Source of the DNA: Actinomycetes bacterium
GTDB lineage: Bacteria > Actinomycetota > Actinomycetes > Actinomycetales > Dermatophilaceae
Direction: 5' to 3'
Assembly (NCBI GenBank): GCA_021783215.1
Contig: JAJXUB010000003.1
Location: 1-58,390 of the forward strand
DNA length: 58,390 bases
Shown in pieces: positions 43,759 to 55,700 of the stretch; position 1 is the first letter of the stretch, and every line of letters begins with the position of its first letter. The position numbers and the translations under genes were made by a program. The notes under the pieces are model-generated. The model searched no databases, was not told where the DNA came from, and was given only the letters and a program-made list of their open reading frames with translations.

Positions 43759-45390
43759 TCAGTGGCCGGCGAGCAGGTCGGCGGCCCGGGCCGCGAGCGA
43801 CATGATCGTCAGTGCCGGGTTGGCGCTGCCCTGGGTCGGCAGGATGCTGCCGTCGGTGACGTAGAGGTTGGGCACGCCGAAGGTGCGGCAGGTGCGGTCG
43901 ACGACCCCGTGTTCGGCGTCGGCGGCCATGCGTGCCCCGCCGACGAGGTGCGCGTAGCGCTCGATGGTGATGACCTCCTGGGCACCCGCGGCCTGGAGGA
44001 TGTGCTCCATCGTCGCCCGGGCCGCTTTCATGAGCTGCTTGTCGTTCTCGCCCATCGAGTACGTGAAGTGCGCGACGGGCAGGCCGTTGCGGTCCTTCTC
44101 GTCGGCAAGGGTGACCCGGTTGTCCGGGAGGGGGAGGAACTCGCACAGCGCCCCGAGGCAAGCCCAGTGCGGGTAGTCGCTCATGTAGCGGCGCAGGTCG
44201 GCGCCGAAGTAGCCCTGGGCGCTGATGTGCTCGGCCCACGTGATCGGCTGCGGAGCGACGTTCTGGATGGAGAAGCCGCGCTTGTATGCCGCCGAGGGGT
44301 CGGTCTCGTAGGACTGCTCGCTGCTCACCTCGGGCGGCGGACCCTTCCACATTCGGATCTCGGTCTCGAAGCGGCCGGCGGTCTGCGGGGCACCCTGAAC
44401 CATGACATAGCGTCCGACCTGGTCGTGGTCGTTGCCCAGGCCGTTCGGGAACCGGGCCGTCGCCGAGTTGAGCAGGAGGCGAGGCGTCTCGATGGAGTAG
44501 CCCGCGACGGCGACGATCCGAGCCCGCTGGAAGCGCGCGACGCCGCGCCGGACATAGTGCACGCCGGTCGCCTCACCGGTGCGGTCGTCGACCTCGACCC
44601 GGGTGACCATGGAGTCGGCACGGATCTCCGCGCCATGGGCGAGCGCGTCGGGGACGTGGGTGACCAGTGGCGACGCCTTGGCGTTGACCTTGCATCCCTG
44701 AAGGCAGAACCCGCGATAGATGCAGTGCGGTCGGTGACCGAAACGGCCGTTGGAGATCGCCACCGGTCCGACCCGGGTCTGGATGCCGCAGGCCGCCGCG
44801 CCGAGCTGGAAGACCTGGCCGTTGGCCGAGACCTCGTGGGGCGACTGGGGATAGGTGTGCGGGTCGCCCCACGGCCAGTCCTCCCCGGCGACGGGCAGCT
44901 CCGCCTCGATGTGCTCGTAGTAGGGGCGAAGGTCCTCGTAGGAGATGGGCCAGTCGGCGCCCACCCCGTCGTTGCTCCACGTGGAGAAGTCGCTCGGGTG
45001 GAAGCGCGGGGTGTACCCGGCGAAGTGGATCATGGATCCACCGACCCCCCGGCCGGAGTTGTTCGACCCGAGGGGGACGGGGTTCTTCCCTCCGATGACT
45101 CGAGGCTCCGTCCAGTACAGGTCGTGGGAACCCGCCTCGTCGCTGACCCAGTCGGTGTCGGGGTCCCAGAACGGGCCCGCGTCGAGGACGACGACCCTCC
45201 ATCCCCGACGGGCGAGCCGCTGCGTGAGCACCGACCCCCCGGCCCCGCACCCGACAACGACGACGTCGACCTCCTCCTCGTCGTCGAACCGGCGCATGCC
45301 CTCTCGCAGCCGATGGTCGAGGCCCCCGCTGGCGGTGAGCAGCCAGGCCGACTCGTTGCGGCCACGCGCCTGGCCATGGAAGCCCTTCAC
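43759..45390 (-). CDS. GMC-type flavoprotein oxidoreductase (gluconate 2-dehydrogenase large-subunit-like)
   Basis: 543 residues. FAD-binding VDVVVVGCGAGGSVLTQRLARRGWRVVVLDAG near residue 45, GGKNPVPLGSNNSGRGVGGSMIHFAG, and a late GSILPTQGSANPALTIMSLAARAADLLAG with the active-site His-Asn region typical of the family. The Cys-containing HCIYRGFCLQGCKVNAKAS is characteristic of gluconate/sorbitol dehydrogenase flavoproteins, which act with a small subunit. GTG 45390 overlaps the stop of that small-subunit gene (GTGA). There is no signal peptide at this start; export would depend on the small subunit. Substrate unknown. Confidence 0.92.
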   Translation of the reverse strand: MKGFHGQARGRNESAWLLTASGGLDHRLREGMRRFDDEEEVDVVVVGCGAGGSVLTQRLARRGWRVVVLDAGPFWDPDTDWVSDEAGSHDLYWTEPRVIGGKNPVPLGSNNSGRGVGGSMIHFAGYTPRFHPSDFSTWSNDGVGADWPISYEDLRPYYEHIEAELPVAGEDWPWGDPHTYPQSPHEVSANGQVFQLGAAACGIQTRVGPVAISNGRFGHRPHCIYRGFCLQGCKVNAKASPLVTHVPDALAHGAEIRADSMVTRVEVDDRTGEATGVHYVRRGVARFQRARIVAVAGYSIETPRLLLNSATARFPNGLGNDHDQVGRYVMVQGAPQTAGRFETEIRMWKGPPPEVSSEQSYETDPSAAYKRGFSIQNVAPQPITWAEHISAQGYFGADLRRYMSDYPHWACLGALCEFLPLPDNRVTLADEKDRNGLPVAHFTYSMGENDKQLMKAARATMEHILQAAGAQEVITIERYAHLVGGARMAADAEHGVVDRTCRTFGVPNLYVTDGSILPTQGSANPALTIMSLAARAADLLAGH

Positions 45391-46055
45391 CGGGCACCCC
45401 TGGCACGGCTCGCCTTCGTCGGGTCGAGGTCCGGCCGGTCGTCGCGAACCTCGAACGGCTCGCGGGCGTCGATCCCACGATTCTTGTAGCCACGGGGATA
45501 GGCCGGTCCCGTGAAGCCGATCTCCTCCCAGGCCCACGGATGGGAGTAGAACGCCGTGCACGCGTACCTCGTCCACAGACCCCAGACCCGTCCGGGTGGC
45601 ATGCCGTGCCATGCGTCCTCGCTCGAGCCCTGAACCGCCTGCAGGTACTCGACCTGGGCACTCGGGGCCAGCTCGTCGAAGCGGACGCCGTGGTCGCGCC
45701 GGGCGTCCTCGTCGAGAGCGGCGAGCGAGTCACGCCACGCCTGGTCGTCGGGCGGCATGTCGTCGTAATGCCAGCCGTCGGTCTCCTTCTCGGTCAGCCG
45801 CTGGTCGATGAAGGCGACGACGGGGACGCGGGGGTCCTCGTCCTGCGCGAGCAGGCGGTCGCACAGCGCCGACGCGGTCGCGACCTCGCCCGCCGTGAAG
45901 AACCGGATGTCCGGTGGCATCCCCATCCGCCCGGCGACGGCGGCGATGGTCGCGTCGTCCCAGTGCCGCGACAGCGCCATGACGTCGAGTCCGGGGTACC
46001 GGCGCCCACCATCGGGCTCGGGCAGGTGCAGGGGCTCCGGTGCGGCCCTGGTCAC
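45387..46055 (-). CDS. Gluconate 2-dehydrogenase subunit 3-like protein
   Basis: 222 residues from GTG 46055, which overlaps the upstream stop (GTGA). It resembles the small subunit of membrane gluconate dehydrogenases (RFFTAGEVATASALCDRLL; FIDQRLTE; WRDSLAALDEDARRDHGVRFDELAPSAQVEYLQAV; YACTAFYSHPWAWEEIGFTGPAYPRGY). These small subunits assist export or assembly of the GMC flavoprotein. Here no twin-Arg signal is apparent. It is translated just before the flavoprotein gene, so a two-subunit enzyme is likely. No cytochrome c subunit is present in the operon. Confidence 0.88.
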   Translation of the reverse strand: MTRAAPEPLHLPEPDGGRRYPGLDVMALSRHWDDATIAAVAGRMGMPPDIRFFTAGEVATASALCDRLLAQDEDPRVPVVAFIDQRLTEKETDGWHYDDMPPDDQAWRDSLAALDEDARRDHGVRFDELAPSAQVEYLQAVQGSSEDAWHGMPPGRVWGLWTRYACTAFYSHPWAWEEIGFTGPAYPRGYKNRGIDAREPFEVRDDRPDLDPTKASRARGAR

Positions 46056-46498
46056 TGCTCGCGCCGAAGCACGGCGGCGAGCAGCCCCATCCCGCCGACC
46101 ATCGACATGAGCAGCGGGGCCAGCAGCGGTGGGCCCATCTCGAGGTTGTAGCGCGCGTTGCGCCACCCGCCGGGCTTCTGCGCGATGCCCCGGGCGTGCA
46201 GGTAGGTGCCCTGCAGGCCGTTGGCGACGATGGCCGCCGACGCGACCGGCAGCAGGGTCTTGGCCATCCGTCGGCTGGCGAAGCCGGCGACGCCGGCGAC
46301 GGCCCCGACAGGGCCGAGGGCGACGGGGGCCCACATCCACGGGTTCCCGAAGCTGGCACGGTCGTGCTCGAAGAAGATCTCCGCCGCGGTCACGACCGCA
46401 CCGGCGGCCGTGAGAGCGGACAGGCTCCGCTCGAAATGGCCCGTGCGAATATTCCGGACCAACCTGTCGACACCCACGATGTCGGGGGGACTGGCCAT
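46052..46498 (-). CDS. Small multi-span membrane protein leading the GMC operon
   Basis: 148 residues from ATG 46498, with a strong site GAGGAGG at five bases. It has about three to four hydrophobic segments (ALTAAGAVVTAAEIFF; MWAPVALGPVGAVAGVAGF; LLPVASAAIVANGLQG; LLAPLLMSMVGGMGLLAAVL). A short loop contains YLHARGIAQKPGGWRNARYNLEMGPP. I do not recognise a family with known function. Position suggests it anchors or transfers electrons from the GMC dehydrogenase; no haem ligand pattern is obvious. It is first in the operon and divergent from fas. Confidence 0.7.
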   Translation of the reverse strand: MASPPDIVGVDRLVRNIRTGHFERSLSALTAAGAVVTAAEIFFEHDRASFGNPWMWAPVALGPVGAVAGVAGFASRRMAKTLLPVASAAIVANGLQGTYLHARGIAQKPGGWRNARYNLEMGPPLLAPLLMSMVGGMGLLAAVLRREQ

Positions 46499-46760
46499 GA
46501 TGCCTCCTCGGATCACGCCTCGGGGGTTAGGAGTACGCGGTCGAGCAACCCTCAAACTGTCCTAGCACGCCCGGCTGGGATCGGGCCGGATCGCTGCCCG
46601 GCTTTTGCGACCCGCTGCCCGTGGCCGGGACGCCTCGGAGCGTCGCCTCAGGAGGCCACGACCCTTGTCGGGCGGTCGAGCTCGGACGACGGGCACCCTG
46701 GGAAGGCGTCAGCCCGGGACTGCCGCTCGACGAAAAACTCGGAAGAATCGGAGGCCACTC

Positions 46761-46784
46761 TCATGTTTCTCCGGCAGAACATGA
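46761..46784. promoter_or_regulatory. Dyad TCATGTT-nnn-CCGG-nnn-AACATGA at the fas start
   Basis: A 7-bp-arm inverted repeat with a symmetric CCGG centre, ending 12 bases before the fas ATG, in the 298-base divergent gap (46499-46796) between the GMC operon and fas. Position and symmetry suit a repressor or activator site for fatty acid synthesis. I see no second copy near the downstream TetR gene. Confidence 0.65.
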
Positions 46785-46796
46785 TGGAATCCTCGC

Positions 46797-49700
46797 ATGA
46801 CCCAGACGAGCACCCCCGACGTCGACCTCATCTTCCCCCACGGCGGCGCGCAGACGACCCCTTCGCTCGCACCCGCCGACCGCCTGGCCCGGACGGGCCG
46901 GTTCGCCGTCGGATTCGGCGGCCAAGGGCTGGGGGCCGCATGGCTCGACGAGCTGGTCGCGCTTGTCCGGGAGGGCGTCGACGGCGGTCGGCTCGAGGCG
47001 ATCGTCCGGACCTCCGACGACATTCTTCACCCGGTCCGGCGAGATCTCGCCCCGGCGCTGCCCCGTCCGTTCGCCCCGCTCGACTGGCTGGGTGACGCAC
47101 GGCCCGGCGACCGCGACCTCACCCACCCGGCCCTGAGCATCCCCGGCATCCTCCTCACCCAGGTTGCGGCGATGGACGCCCTCGCCCTCGACGGACTCCG
47201 GGTCGACGAGGGCCGCGGTCCGGTCGTCGGACACAGCCACGGCGTCATCGCCGCCGAGCTCCTTCGGCGCCTTCGCGACCCGGACCTTCCCGCCCAGGAG
47301 TGCGATGACCTGACGGCACGGGCGCTCGCCACGGCGCGGCTCATCGCCGCCGCCGCCGTGGTCGCGGCCCACCGTGCCGGTCTCGCCGGCGAGGGCGACC
47401 GGTCCCCGATGCTGACCGTCATCGGCGCCACGAGGGCCGAGGTCATGGCGCTCCTGCCGGAGGACTGCGTACTCTCCGCGGTCAACGGCCCGAGGCGGGT
47501 CACGGTCACCGGACCGCCGTCGTCTCTGGCACGGCTCCGGAGGCGAGTCGAGGCGGCGTCCGCGGCGTCCGCGAAGGAGGTGGAGGACAAACGGCGCGGC
47601 GGCCGGGTCCTCAACCCGGTGGTCGACCCGGTCCCCACGACGGTGGGCTTCCACCACCCTGGACTCGGGGCGGCCGTCCAGCTCGTCCGCTCCTGGGCGG
47701 CTGCGTGCGGCCTCGACGTCGAAGACTGCGTCCGGCTCGCCCAGAGCATCTGCGTCGCGCCCGTCGACTGGCCGGGTGAGCTCGCCGCTGCCGGCCTGTC
47801 CGACATCGACGCGTACATCGACCTCGGCCCGGGCGCCCTCGGGGCCCAGCTGGCAGCGCCCTGCCTGCGAGGTCGCGGGGTTCCCGTCATTGCGGCGGGC
47901 ACCGCCGCCGGTCGGACGCTCCTGTCCACACCGGGCCCGACCCCCACGGCGCCCAGGTGGTCGGACTACGCCCCCGGCCTCATCGACCGTGGCGACGGGG
48001 AACCCGTCGTCGACACCGCGTTCACGCGGCTGACGGGCAAGTCGCCGATCCTGCTCGCGGGGATGACGCCGACGACCGCCGACCCGGCCATCGTGGCCGC
48101 CGCCGCGAACGCGGGCCACTGGGCCGAGCTGGCCGGCGGGGGGCAGGTGACGGAGAAGGTTCTCGCGGACAACCTCGCCGCCCTGACCGAGCTCCTCGAC
48201 GCCGGGATGACGGCGCAGTTCAACGCGCTCTACCTCGACCCGTACCTGTGGAAGATGCAGATCGGGGGGAGGCGCCTGGTCCAGAAGGCGTCCATGGCGG
48301 GCGCCCCGATCGACGGTGTCGTCGTCAGCGCCGGCATACCGGACCTCGACGAGGCGACCGAGATCGTCCGCGACCTCAACGCGGCGGGTATCCCGTTCGT
48401 CGCCTTCAAGCCGGGAACGGTCGCCCAGATCCGCCAGGTCATCGCCATCGCCCGCGCCGTACCGGAGCGGCCGATCATCGCCCACATCGAGGGCGGCGTG
48501 GCCGGCGGACACCACTCGTGGGAGGACCTGGACGAGCTCCTCCTCGCGACGTATGCCGACCTTCGGTCGGCCGGAGTGGTCGTGTGTGTCGGTGGCGGCA
48601 TCGGCAGCCCGGAGGCAGCCGCTCGCTATCTGACCGGCGCCTGGGCGGCGGACCATGAGGAGACCCCGATGCCGGTCGACGGCGTCCTCGTCGGGACGGC
48701 CGCGATGGCCTGTCGCGAGGCGACGACGTCCCCGGACGTCAAGCAGCTGCTCGTCGACACCCCGGGCACGCCCGCGTGGGTCGGCAACGCACGTCCCGCA
48801 GGTGGCGTCACATCGGGCCTGAGCCAGCTCGGCGCCTCGATCCACGAGATCGACAACGCGGCCGCCCGATGCGGCCGGCTGCTCGACGAGGTTGCCGGCG
48901 ACGCGGACGCCGTGGCTGCGAGATCCGAGGAGATCGTCGCCGCACTCGCGGCAACCGCCAAGCCGTACTTCGGCGACGTCGGGACGATGACGTATGCCGA
49001 GTGGCTGCGCCGCTACCTCGACCTGTCCGGGCCGTCACCGACCTGGCTCGCGGACACCTTCCGTGAGCGCTTCGCCGAGATGGTCGAGCGCACCATCGCC
49101 CGGAACCATCCCGCGGAGAGCGGCCCCATCGAGACGCCGGACCTTGACCTCGACGCTCCCGAGATCGTCGAGGCGATCACCGCCCTGTACCCCCAGGCGG
49201 CGACCTGCCGGCTCCATCCGGCCGACGTCTCCTTCTTCGTCCAGGTGTGCGCCCGCCCCGGCAAGCCGGTCAACTTCGTGCCGGTCCTCGACGACCAGGT
49301 CCGGCGGTGGTGGCGCGCTGACTCGCTGTGGCAGGCGCATGACGCGCGCTACGCGGCGGACGCCGTCTGCATCATCCCGGGCCCGGTCTCCGTTGCCGGC
49401 ATCACTCGCGCCGACGAGCCGGTGGCCGAGCTGCTCGACCGGTTCGAGACCCACGTCAGAAGGACCCTTCTCGCCGACACCGCGGTCCTCCCGGCCACCT
49501 CGCGCCGGACGGTCGGCGCTGCCGACGCGCTCTGCGAGGCGGCCGAGCAGTCCCCGCTCGTCGTGTGGGCCGACCGCGTCGTCGCGAACCCGCTGCGTGT
49601 CGTCGGGTCCGCGGCGAGCACCGTGCCCGCCGACGACGCGCGGGTGCAGGCGAGCTGGCCGGTCGGCGACGGGAGAGTCCAGATCGTCCTCGACCTCGCC

Positions 49701-52700
49701 GGGGTCCACAAGGGTTCGCTGCCGGTGGTCCACCGAGCCGACGCCGACGCGGCCATGACCGGCGTGCTGGAGCTGGCGGCGGGTGGCTGGCTCCCCCCCA
49801 CGGCCGACGACGGCTCGGTCTCGGTCGATGCGCCGTGGTCGCCGCAGCTGCTCGCCGACCACCGTCTGGTCACCGAGGCCCCCGGGACGGCCTTCGCGAC
49901 CGAGCCCGTCCCGGACGCCGTCGTCGGACTGGCCTGGCCTGCCGTCTTCGCTGTCATCTCGCAGGCTCGCGACGGCGCGGGCCATCGCTGCGCCGAGGGC
50001 CTGTGGGACCTCGTCCATCTCGACCACGAGATTCGACTCGACGCCGAGCTCCCCACCGCCGCAACGGAGCTGAGCGTCACCGCGCGGTGTGAAGGGGTCG
50101 TGGACGGGCCCGGCGGACGCGTCATCACGATCGCCGTCGCCATCGCCGACCACGGCGCCTCCCTGGCGCGGCTCACCGAGCGGTTCTCGATCCAGGGCCG
50201 CATCGGCGCGAGCCGGGTGCCCGAGAAGCCCCAGCTCCGGGCGACACCGACGCCTCGGTTCGAGCTGAGCCGGCACACCGTGCAGTCCCCGGCAGACCTC
50301 ACCGCCTTCGCCGCCGTGTCAGGGGACCACAACCCGCTGCATACCGACCCGGTGAGCGCCCGTCTGGCCGGTTTCGACCGCCCGATCGTCCACGGGATGT
50401 GGCTCTCCGCCGTCGGGCAGCGGCTGGCTGCCCGCGCGGGTGCCCTACGGCGTGCGAGGCCCGTGCACGAGTGGCGCACCCGCTGGCTCGGCCCCCTCAT
50501 GCCCGACACCGCCGTCGAGGTCGTCGTCGAGCGGGTCGGCGTCGTCCGAGGCCGTCACCTTCTCGAGGTCACGTGCCGCACGGACGACGGCCCGGTCATG
50601 GTTGCGCAGGCGCTCGTCGACGCGCCGACGACCGTCTACGCGTTCCCCGGCCAGGGCGTCCAGACGGTCGGGATGGGCCTGGCAGTGCGGGAGCGGTCCG
50701 CGGCGGCGCGCAAGGTCTGGGACGACGCCGACCGGCATACGCGCAAGATCTTCGGGTTCTCGATCCTGTCGGTCGTCCGCGACAACCCGACCGAGATCAT
50801 GGCCGCCGGACGGCTCCACCGGCACCCGGACGGCGTCCTGTTCCTCACGCAGTTCACCCAGACGGCGCTGGCGACGACCGCGCTTGCTCAGGTGGCCGAG
50901 CTGCGCGAGTCGGGCACCTTCGTCGAGGACGCGTTCACGTGTGGCCACTCCGTCGGCGAGTACATCGCCGTCGCGGCCGTCACCGGTGTCATCCCGCTGG
51001 AGCCGCTCCTCGAGATCGTCTTCCAGCGTGGCATGGCGATGCACCACCTCGTGCCGCGGGACGCCGACGGGCGTTCGGACTTCCGCCTCGCGGCGATCCG
51101 CCCCTCACAGGTCGGTCTCGGGGACGACGACGTCGTCGGCTTCGTCGAGGAGCTCGCCGCCGAGGTCGGCGAGTTCCTCCAGGTCGTCAACCTCAACCTC
51201 GCCGGGTCGCAGTATGCCGTGGCCGGGACGGTGGCCGGACTCAGCGCCCTCGAGGGACGCCTCGAGCAGATGCGCGCCCGCGTCAACGGGCGTGCGGCTT
51301 TCATCCTCGTCCCGGGCATCGACGTGCCCTTCCACTCCCGGGTCCTGCACCCCGGCGTTCCCGAGTTCCGGGGCCACCTCGACGCCCTCCTGCCCGAGCG
51401 GGTGGACCCGGCGGCCCTCGTGGGCAGGTACATCCCCAACCTCGTCCCGCGTCTGTTCACCCTCGAGCGCACATACGTCGAAGAGGTCGCCGAGCTCGTG
51501 TCGTCCGAACCGCTCCGGGATGTGCTCGCCGACTGGGACCGCTGGGCCGCGAACCCGCTCGCGCTGTGCCGGCTGCTCCTCATCGAGCTGCTGGCCTGGC
51601 AGTTCGCCAGCCCGGTCCGCTGGATCGAGACCCAGGACCTCCTGTTCGACCCGCCGTCCCGGGGTGGGCTCGGCGTCGAGGAGCTCGTCGAGATCGGGAT
51701 CGGTTCGGCCCCCACCCTGGCGAACCTCGCTGGCCAGACCTTGCGGCTGCCGCGGCACGCGGGGACTCCCGCGCGCATCCTCAACATCGAGCGGGATGCG
51801 AACGTCGTCTTCGCCCGGGACGAGACCCCCGAGCCGGCCATCGAGGCCGAGGTTGCCGAGCAGACTCCGGCGCAGGCGCCCCGACCGCAGGCCCCGGCGG
51901 TTGTCGCCGACGCCGCCCGCCCGGACGACCTGGTGTTCCGCGCCAGTGATGCCACGAACGCCCTCGTTGCCCTGTGGACGAGGATCCGGCCCGACCAGAT
52001 CGGTCCGACGGACACGATCGACGCCCTGTGTGGGGGCGCGTCATCGCGCCGGAACCAGCTGCTCATGGACCTCGGCGCCGAGCTCGGCGTTGCCGCGATC
52101 GACGGCGCAGCCGAGGCGGACTGGCCGGTGCTGGCCAAGACCGTCGACGGGCTCGCGTCGCGCTACCACCCGTTCGGTCCGGTTCTCACCGAAGCCATCA
52201 ACGACCAGCTTCACCGGGCGGCCGCCTCTTGGGGTGTCAAGCCGGCCCGGCTCGTCGAGCGTGTCCGCAGGGACTGGCAGCTCGGCGATGGGTGGGTGCG
52301 TCACGTCGAGGTCGAGCTGTCCACCAGCACCCGGACAGGGACCTCCACCCGTGGCGGTGACCTCGCGACCGCGGCCGCGGACCCGCTTGTCGCCGTCGAC
52401 GAGGCCGTGCAGGCCGTGGCCGCACGTCATGGGGTCACCGTGGCGCTGCCCTCGAAGGACCCCGGCGCCACGGTCGACGCCGAGGCCCTGTCCGCCCTGA
52501 CGGACGGGATCACCGGTGCCGACGGCGTCCTCGCCTCGACGGCCCGGCACCTGCTGGGCCGGCTCGGGATGGCTGGGGAGTCCGTCGACCCCTACCCGAA
52601 GGCCGATCCCGACGCCGAGCTCGCGGCGCTCACCAGGGGCGAGCTCGGCGCCGACTGGGCGCGCAAGGTCAGCCCGGTCTTCGACGCCGCGCGCGCCGTG

Positions 52701-55700
52701 CTGCTCGACGACCGGTGGGCCTCGGTGCGCGAGGACCTTGCCCGCGCGTGGGCCGACGAGGCCGCTCGCGTGCGGTGCTTCGACCACCTCGACGAGGCGG
52801 CCGCCGCGCAGGCCCGCTGGTGGCTCGCGCGGGCGCGGGAGGAGCGCCTCACCGAGCAGGAGCGGTTCTACGCCTCCGTCCTCACCCGCACGGACGCCGT
52901 CGGAAGGTATGCCGAGGAGATCGCGGTCGTCACGGGAGTCGCCCCCGGATCCATCGCCGCCGCGGTCGTCGCCCGCCTGCTCGGCGGCGGCGCCACCGTG
53001 GTCGTCACCGCCTCCTCGGTGTCGGCGTCACGCCTTGCCTACATCAAGGCGCTGTACCGCGACAACGCCGCCACCGGCGCCCAGCTGTGGCTGGTGCCCG
53101 CCAACCTGGCATCCTTCGCCGATGTCGACGCGCTCGTGGAGTGGGTCGGTCGACCCGTGGTCGAGGTCGACGCGGGCGTGAGCACCGAGATCCGTCCGGG
53201 GCTGCGCCCCACGCTGGTCTTCCCCTTCGCAGCCCCGTCCGTGACCGGCACGGCAGGCGACGCCGGTCCGCGGCGTGAGATCGAGCTACGTGTCCTGCTC
53301 TGGGGCGTGGAACGCCTCGTCACGGGGCTCGCGAGGCTCCATGCCGACCATCGGGTCGGCCAACGCCTGCACGTCGTCCTCCCGGGGTCGCCGAACCGCG
53401 GTGTCTTCGGTGGTGACGGCGGGTACGGCGAGGCGAAGGCCGCGCTCGACGCCTTCACGAGGCGCTGGTATGCCGAGCCCGACTGGTCGACGGATGTCTC
53501 GCTGGTCCATGCCGTCATCGGCTGGGTGCGCGGGACCGGCCTCATGGGGCACAACGACCCCCTCGTCGAGGCTGTGACCGCGGCCGGCGTCCGGACCTGG
53601 TCGACGGCTGAGATCGCCGAACGACTCCTCGCGACGTGCACCCGGGAGCAGCGGGCGGCGGCGGCGACGGCTCCCCTGACGGTCGACCTGACCGGGGGCC
53701 TCGCCGACGCGGACCTGAACCTCGCCGACCTGGCGCGCAGAGCGCAGGAACACCCCCCGGCTGGTGACGGCTCGGTCTCCGAACGCCCCGAGGGCGCGCC
53801 GCGCGTCGTCGACGCGCTGACCCACCCTGCAGGCTGGCACGGCGCACCGCCGCTGCCGTCGTGGTCCGGCGTCACGACGGCGCCGGAGGACATGGTCGTC
53901 ATCGTCGGCGCCGGCGAGGTCGGCCCCTGCGGGTCGTCCCGGACCCGGTTCGCCCTCGAGGTGGCCGACGCGCTCTCCCCGGCAGGAGTGCTCGAGCTCG
54001 CCTGGGTCACCGGCCTCATCACGTGGGAGTCGGGGCCGCACGCTGGGTGGCGGGACGCCGCGTCGGGAGAGTCCCTCACCGAGGCGGACGTCGTCGGTCG
54101 CTTCCAGGAGCAGCTCGAGGGCTCGTGCGGGATCCGCTCCTACCACGACGACGGTCAGCTCGTCGACGGGTCGGCCCCGCTGCTCGTCGAGGTCCTCCTC
54201 GAGCAGGACTCGTCGTTCGTTGTCACCAGCGCCGAGGAGGCCAAGGCCTTCCAGGTCGCCGATCCCGACCGCACCCGGCTGAGCCCGACCCCTGATGGGC
54301 ACTGGCTCGTGACCCGCCTCGCGGGCAGTGCGATCCGCGTGCCACGCCGCTTTGCGCTGACCCGTCACGTCGGCGCACAGGTTCCCGACGGCTTCGACCC
54401 CGCGGTCTGGGGGCTGGGTGCTCTCGCCGGACACATCGACAGGCTCGCCGCCTGGAACCTCGTCGCCACGGTAGACGCCTTCATCTCCAGCGGCTTCGAA
54501 CCGGCGGAGCTGCTCCGCTGGGTGCACCCGACGCGCGTCGCCAGCACCCAGGGCACCGGCATCGGCGGCATGCAGTCGACCCGGCAGATGTACGTTGACG
54601 CCCTCCTCGGCGAGACGCCTCCCAACGACATCCTCCAGGAGGCCCTGCCGAACGTCATCGCCGCCCACACGGTCCAGTCGTACGTCGGCAGCTACGGCGC
54701 GATGATCCATCCGGTCGCGGCGTGCGCCACGGCGGCCGTCTCCATCGAGGAGGGTGTCGACAAGATCCGCCTCGGCAAGGCGGAGGTCGTCGTGACCGGC
54801 GGCTTCGACGACCTGGGGATCGAGGGCATCGTCGGGTTCGCCAACATGAACGCAACGGCGAACACGGACGCCCTTCTCGCCCGCGGCATCGACGAGACGA
54901 AGGTGTGCCGTCCCAACGACCGGCGTCGCGGCGGCTTCGTCGAAGGCCAGGGCGGCGGCACGATCCTCCTCGCCCGCGGTGACGTCGCCGAGCGCCTCGG
55001 CCTCCCCGTGCTCGGGGTGGTCGCGTATGCCGCATCCTTCGCCGACGGCATCCACACCTCCATCCCGGCTCCCGGGATCGGGGCCCTCGGGGCGGCTTTG
55101 GGCGGGCAGGAGTCGGCGCTCGGCAGGGCCCTCGCGGGTCTGGGCCTGCATGCCGACGACGTCGCCGTCATCTCCAAGCACGACACGTCGACGAAGGCCA
55201 ACGACCCCAACGAGTCCGAGCTCCATGAGCGGATCGCCACGGCGCTGGGCCGCAGCGCCGGCAACCCGCTCCACGTCATCAGCCAGAAGTCGCTGACCGG
55301 GCACGCCAAGGGGGGCGCAGCCGCGTTCCAGGTCATCGGCCTGTGCCAGGTCATGGAACACGGCGTCATCCCCCCCAACCGCAGCCTCGACTGTGTCGAC
55401 CCGGCCCTGGCCGCCAACCGTCATCTCGTCTGGCTGCGGGAACCGCTCAGGTCACCGGTGCGGGCCGGCCTCGTGACGTCGCTCGGCTTCGGCCACGTGT
55501 CGGCCGTCGTCGCCATCGCCCACCCTGCGGCGTTCGCGGCGGCGCTGCCGACGGCGCGGCGCGAGGCGTGGCTCGAGGCCGCGCGCGACCGCCGCGTCGC
55601 CGGGGAGGCGAGGCTGCTCGACGCCATGACGGGCGGTGCGCCCCTGTATGCCAAGCCGGTCGGCCGCCGCTTCGGGGACGCGAGCACCGAGCGTCGGGAC

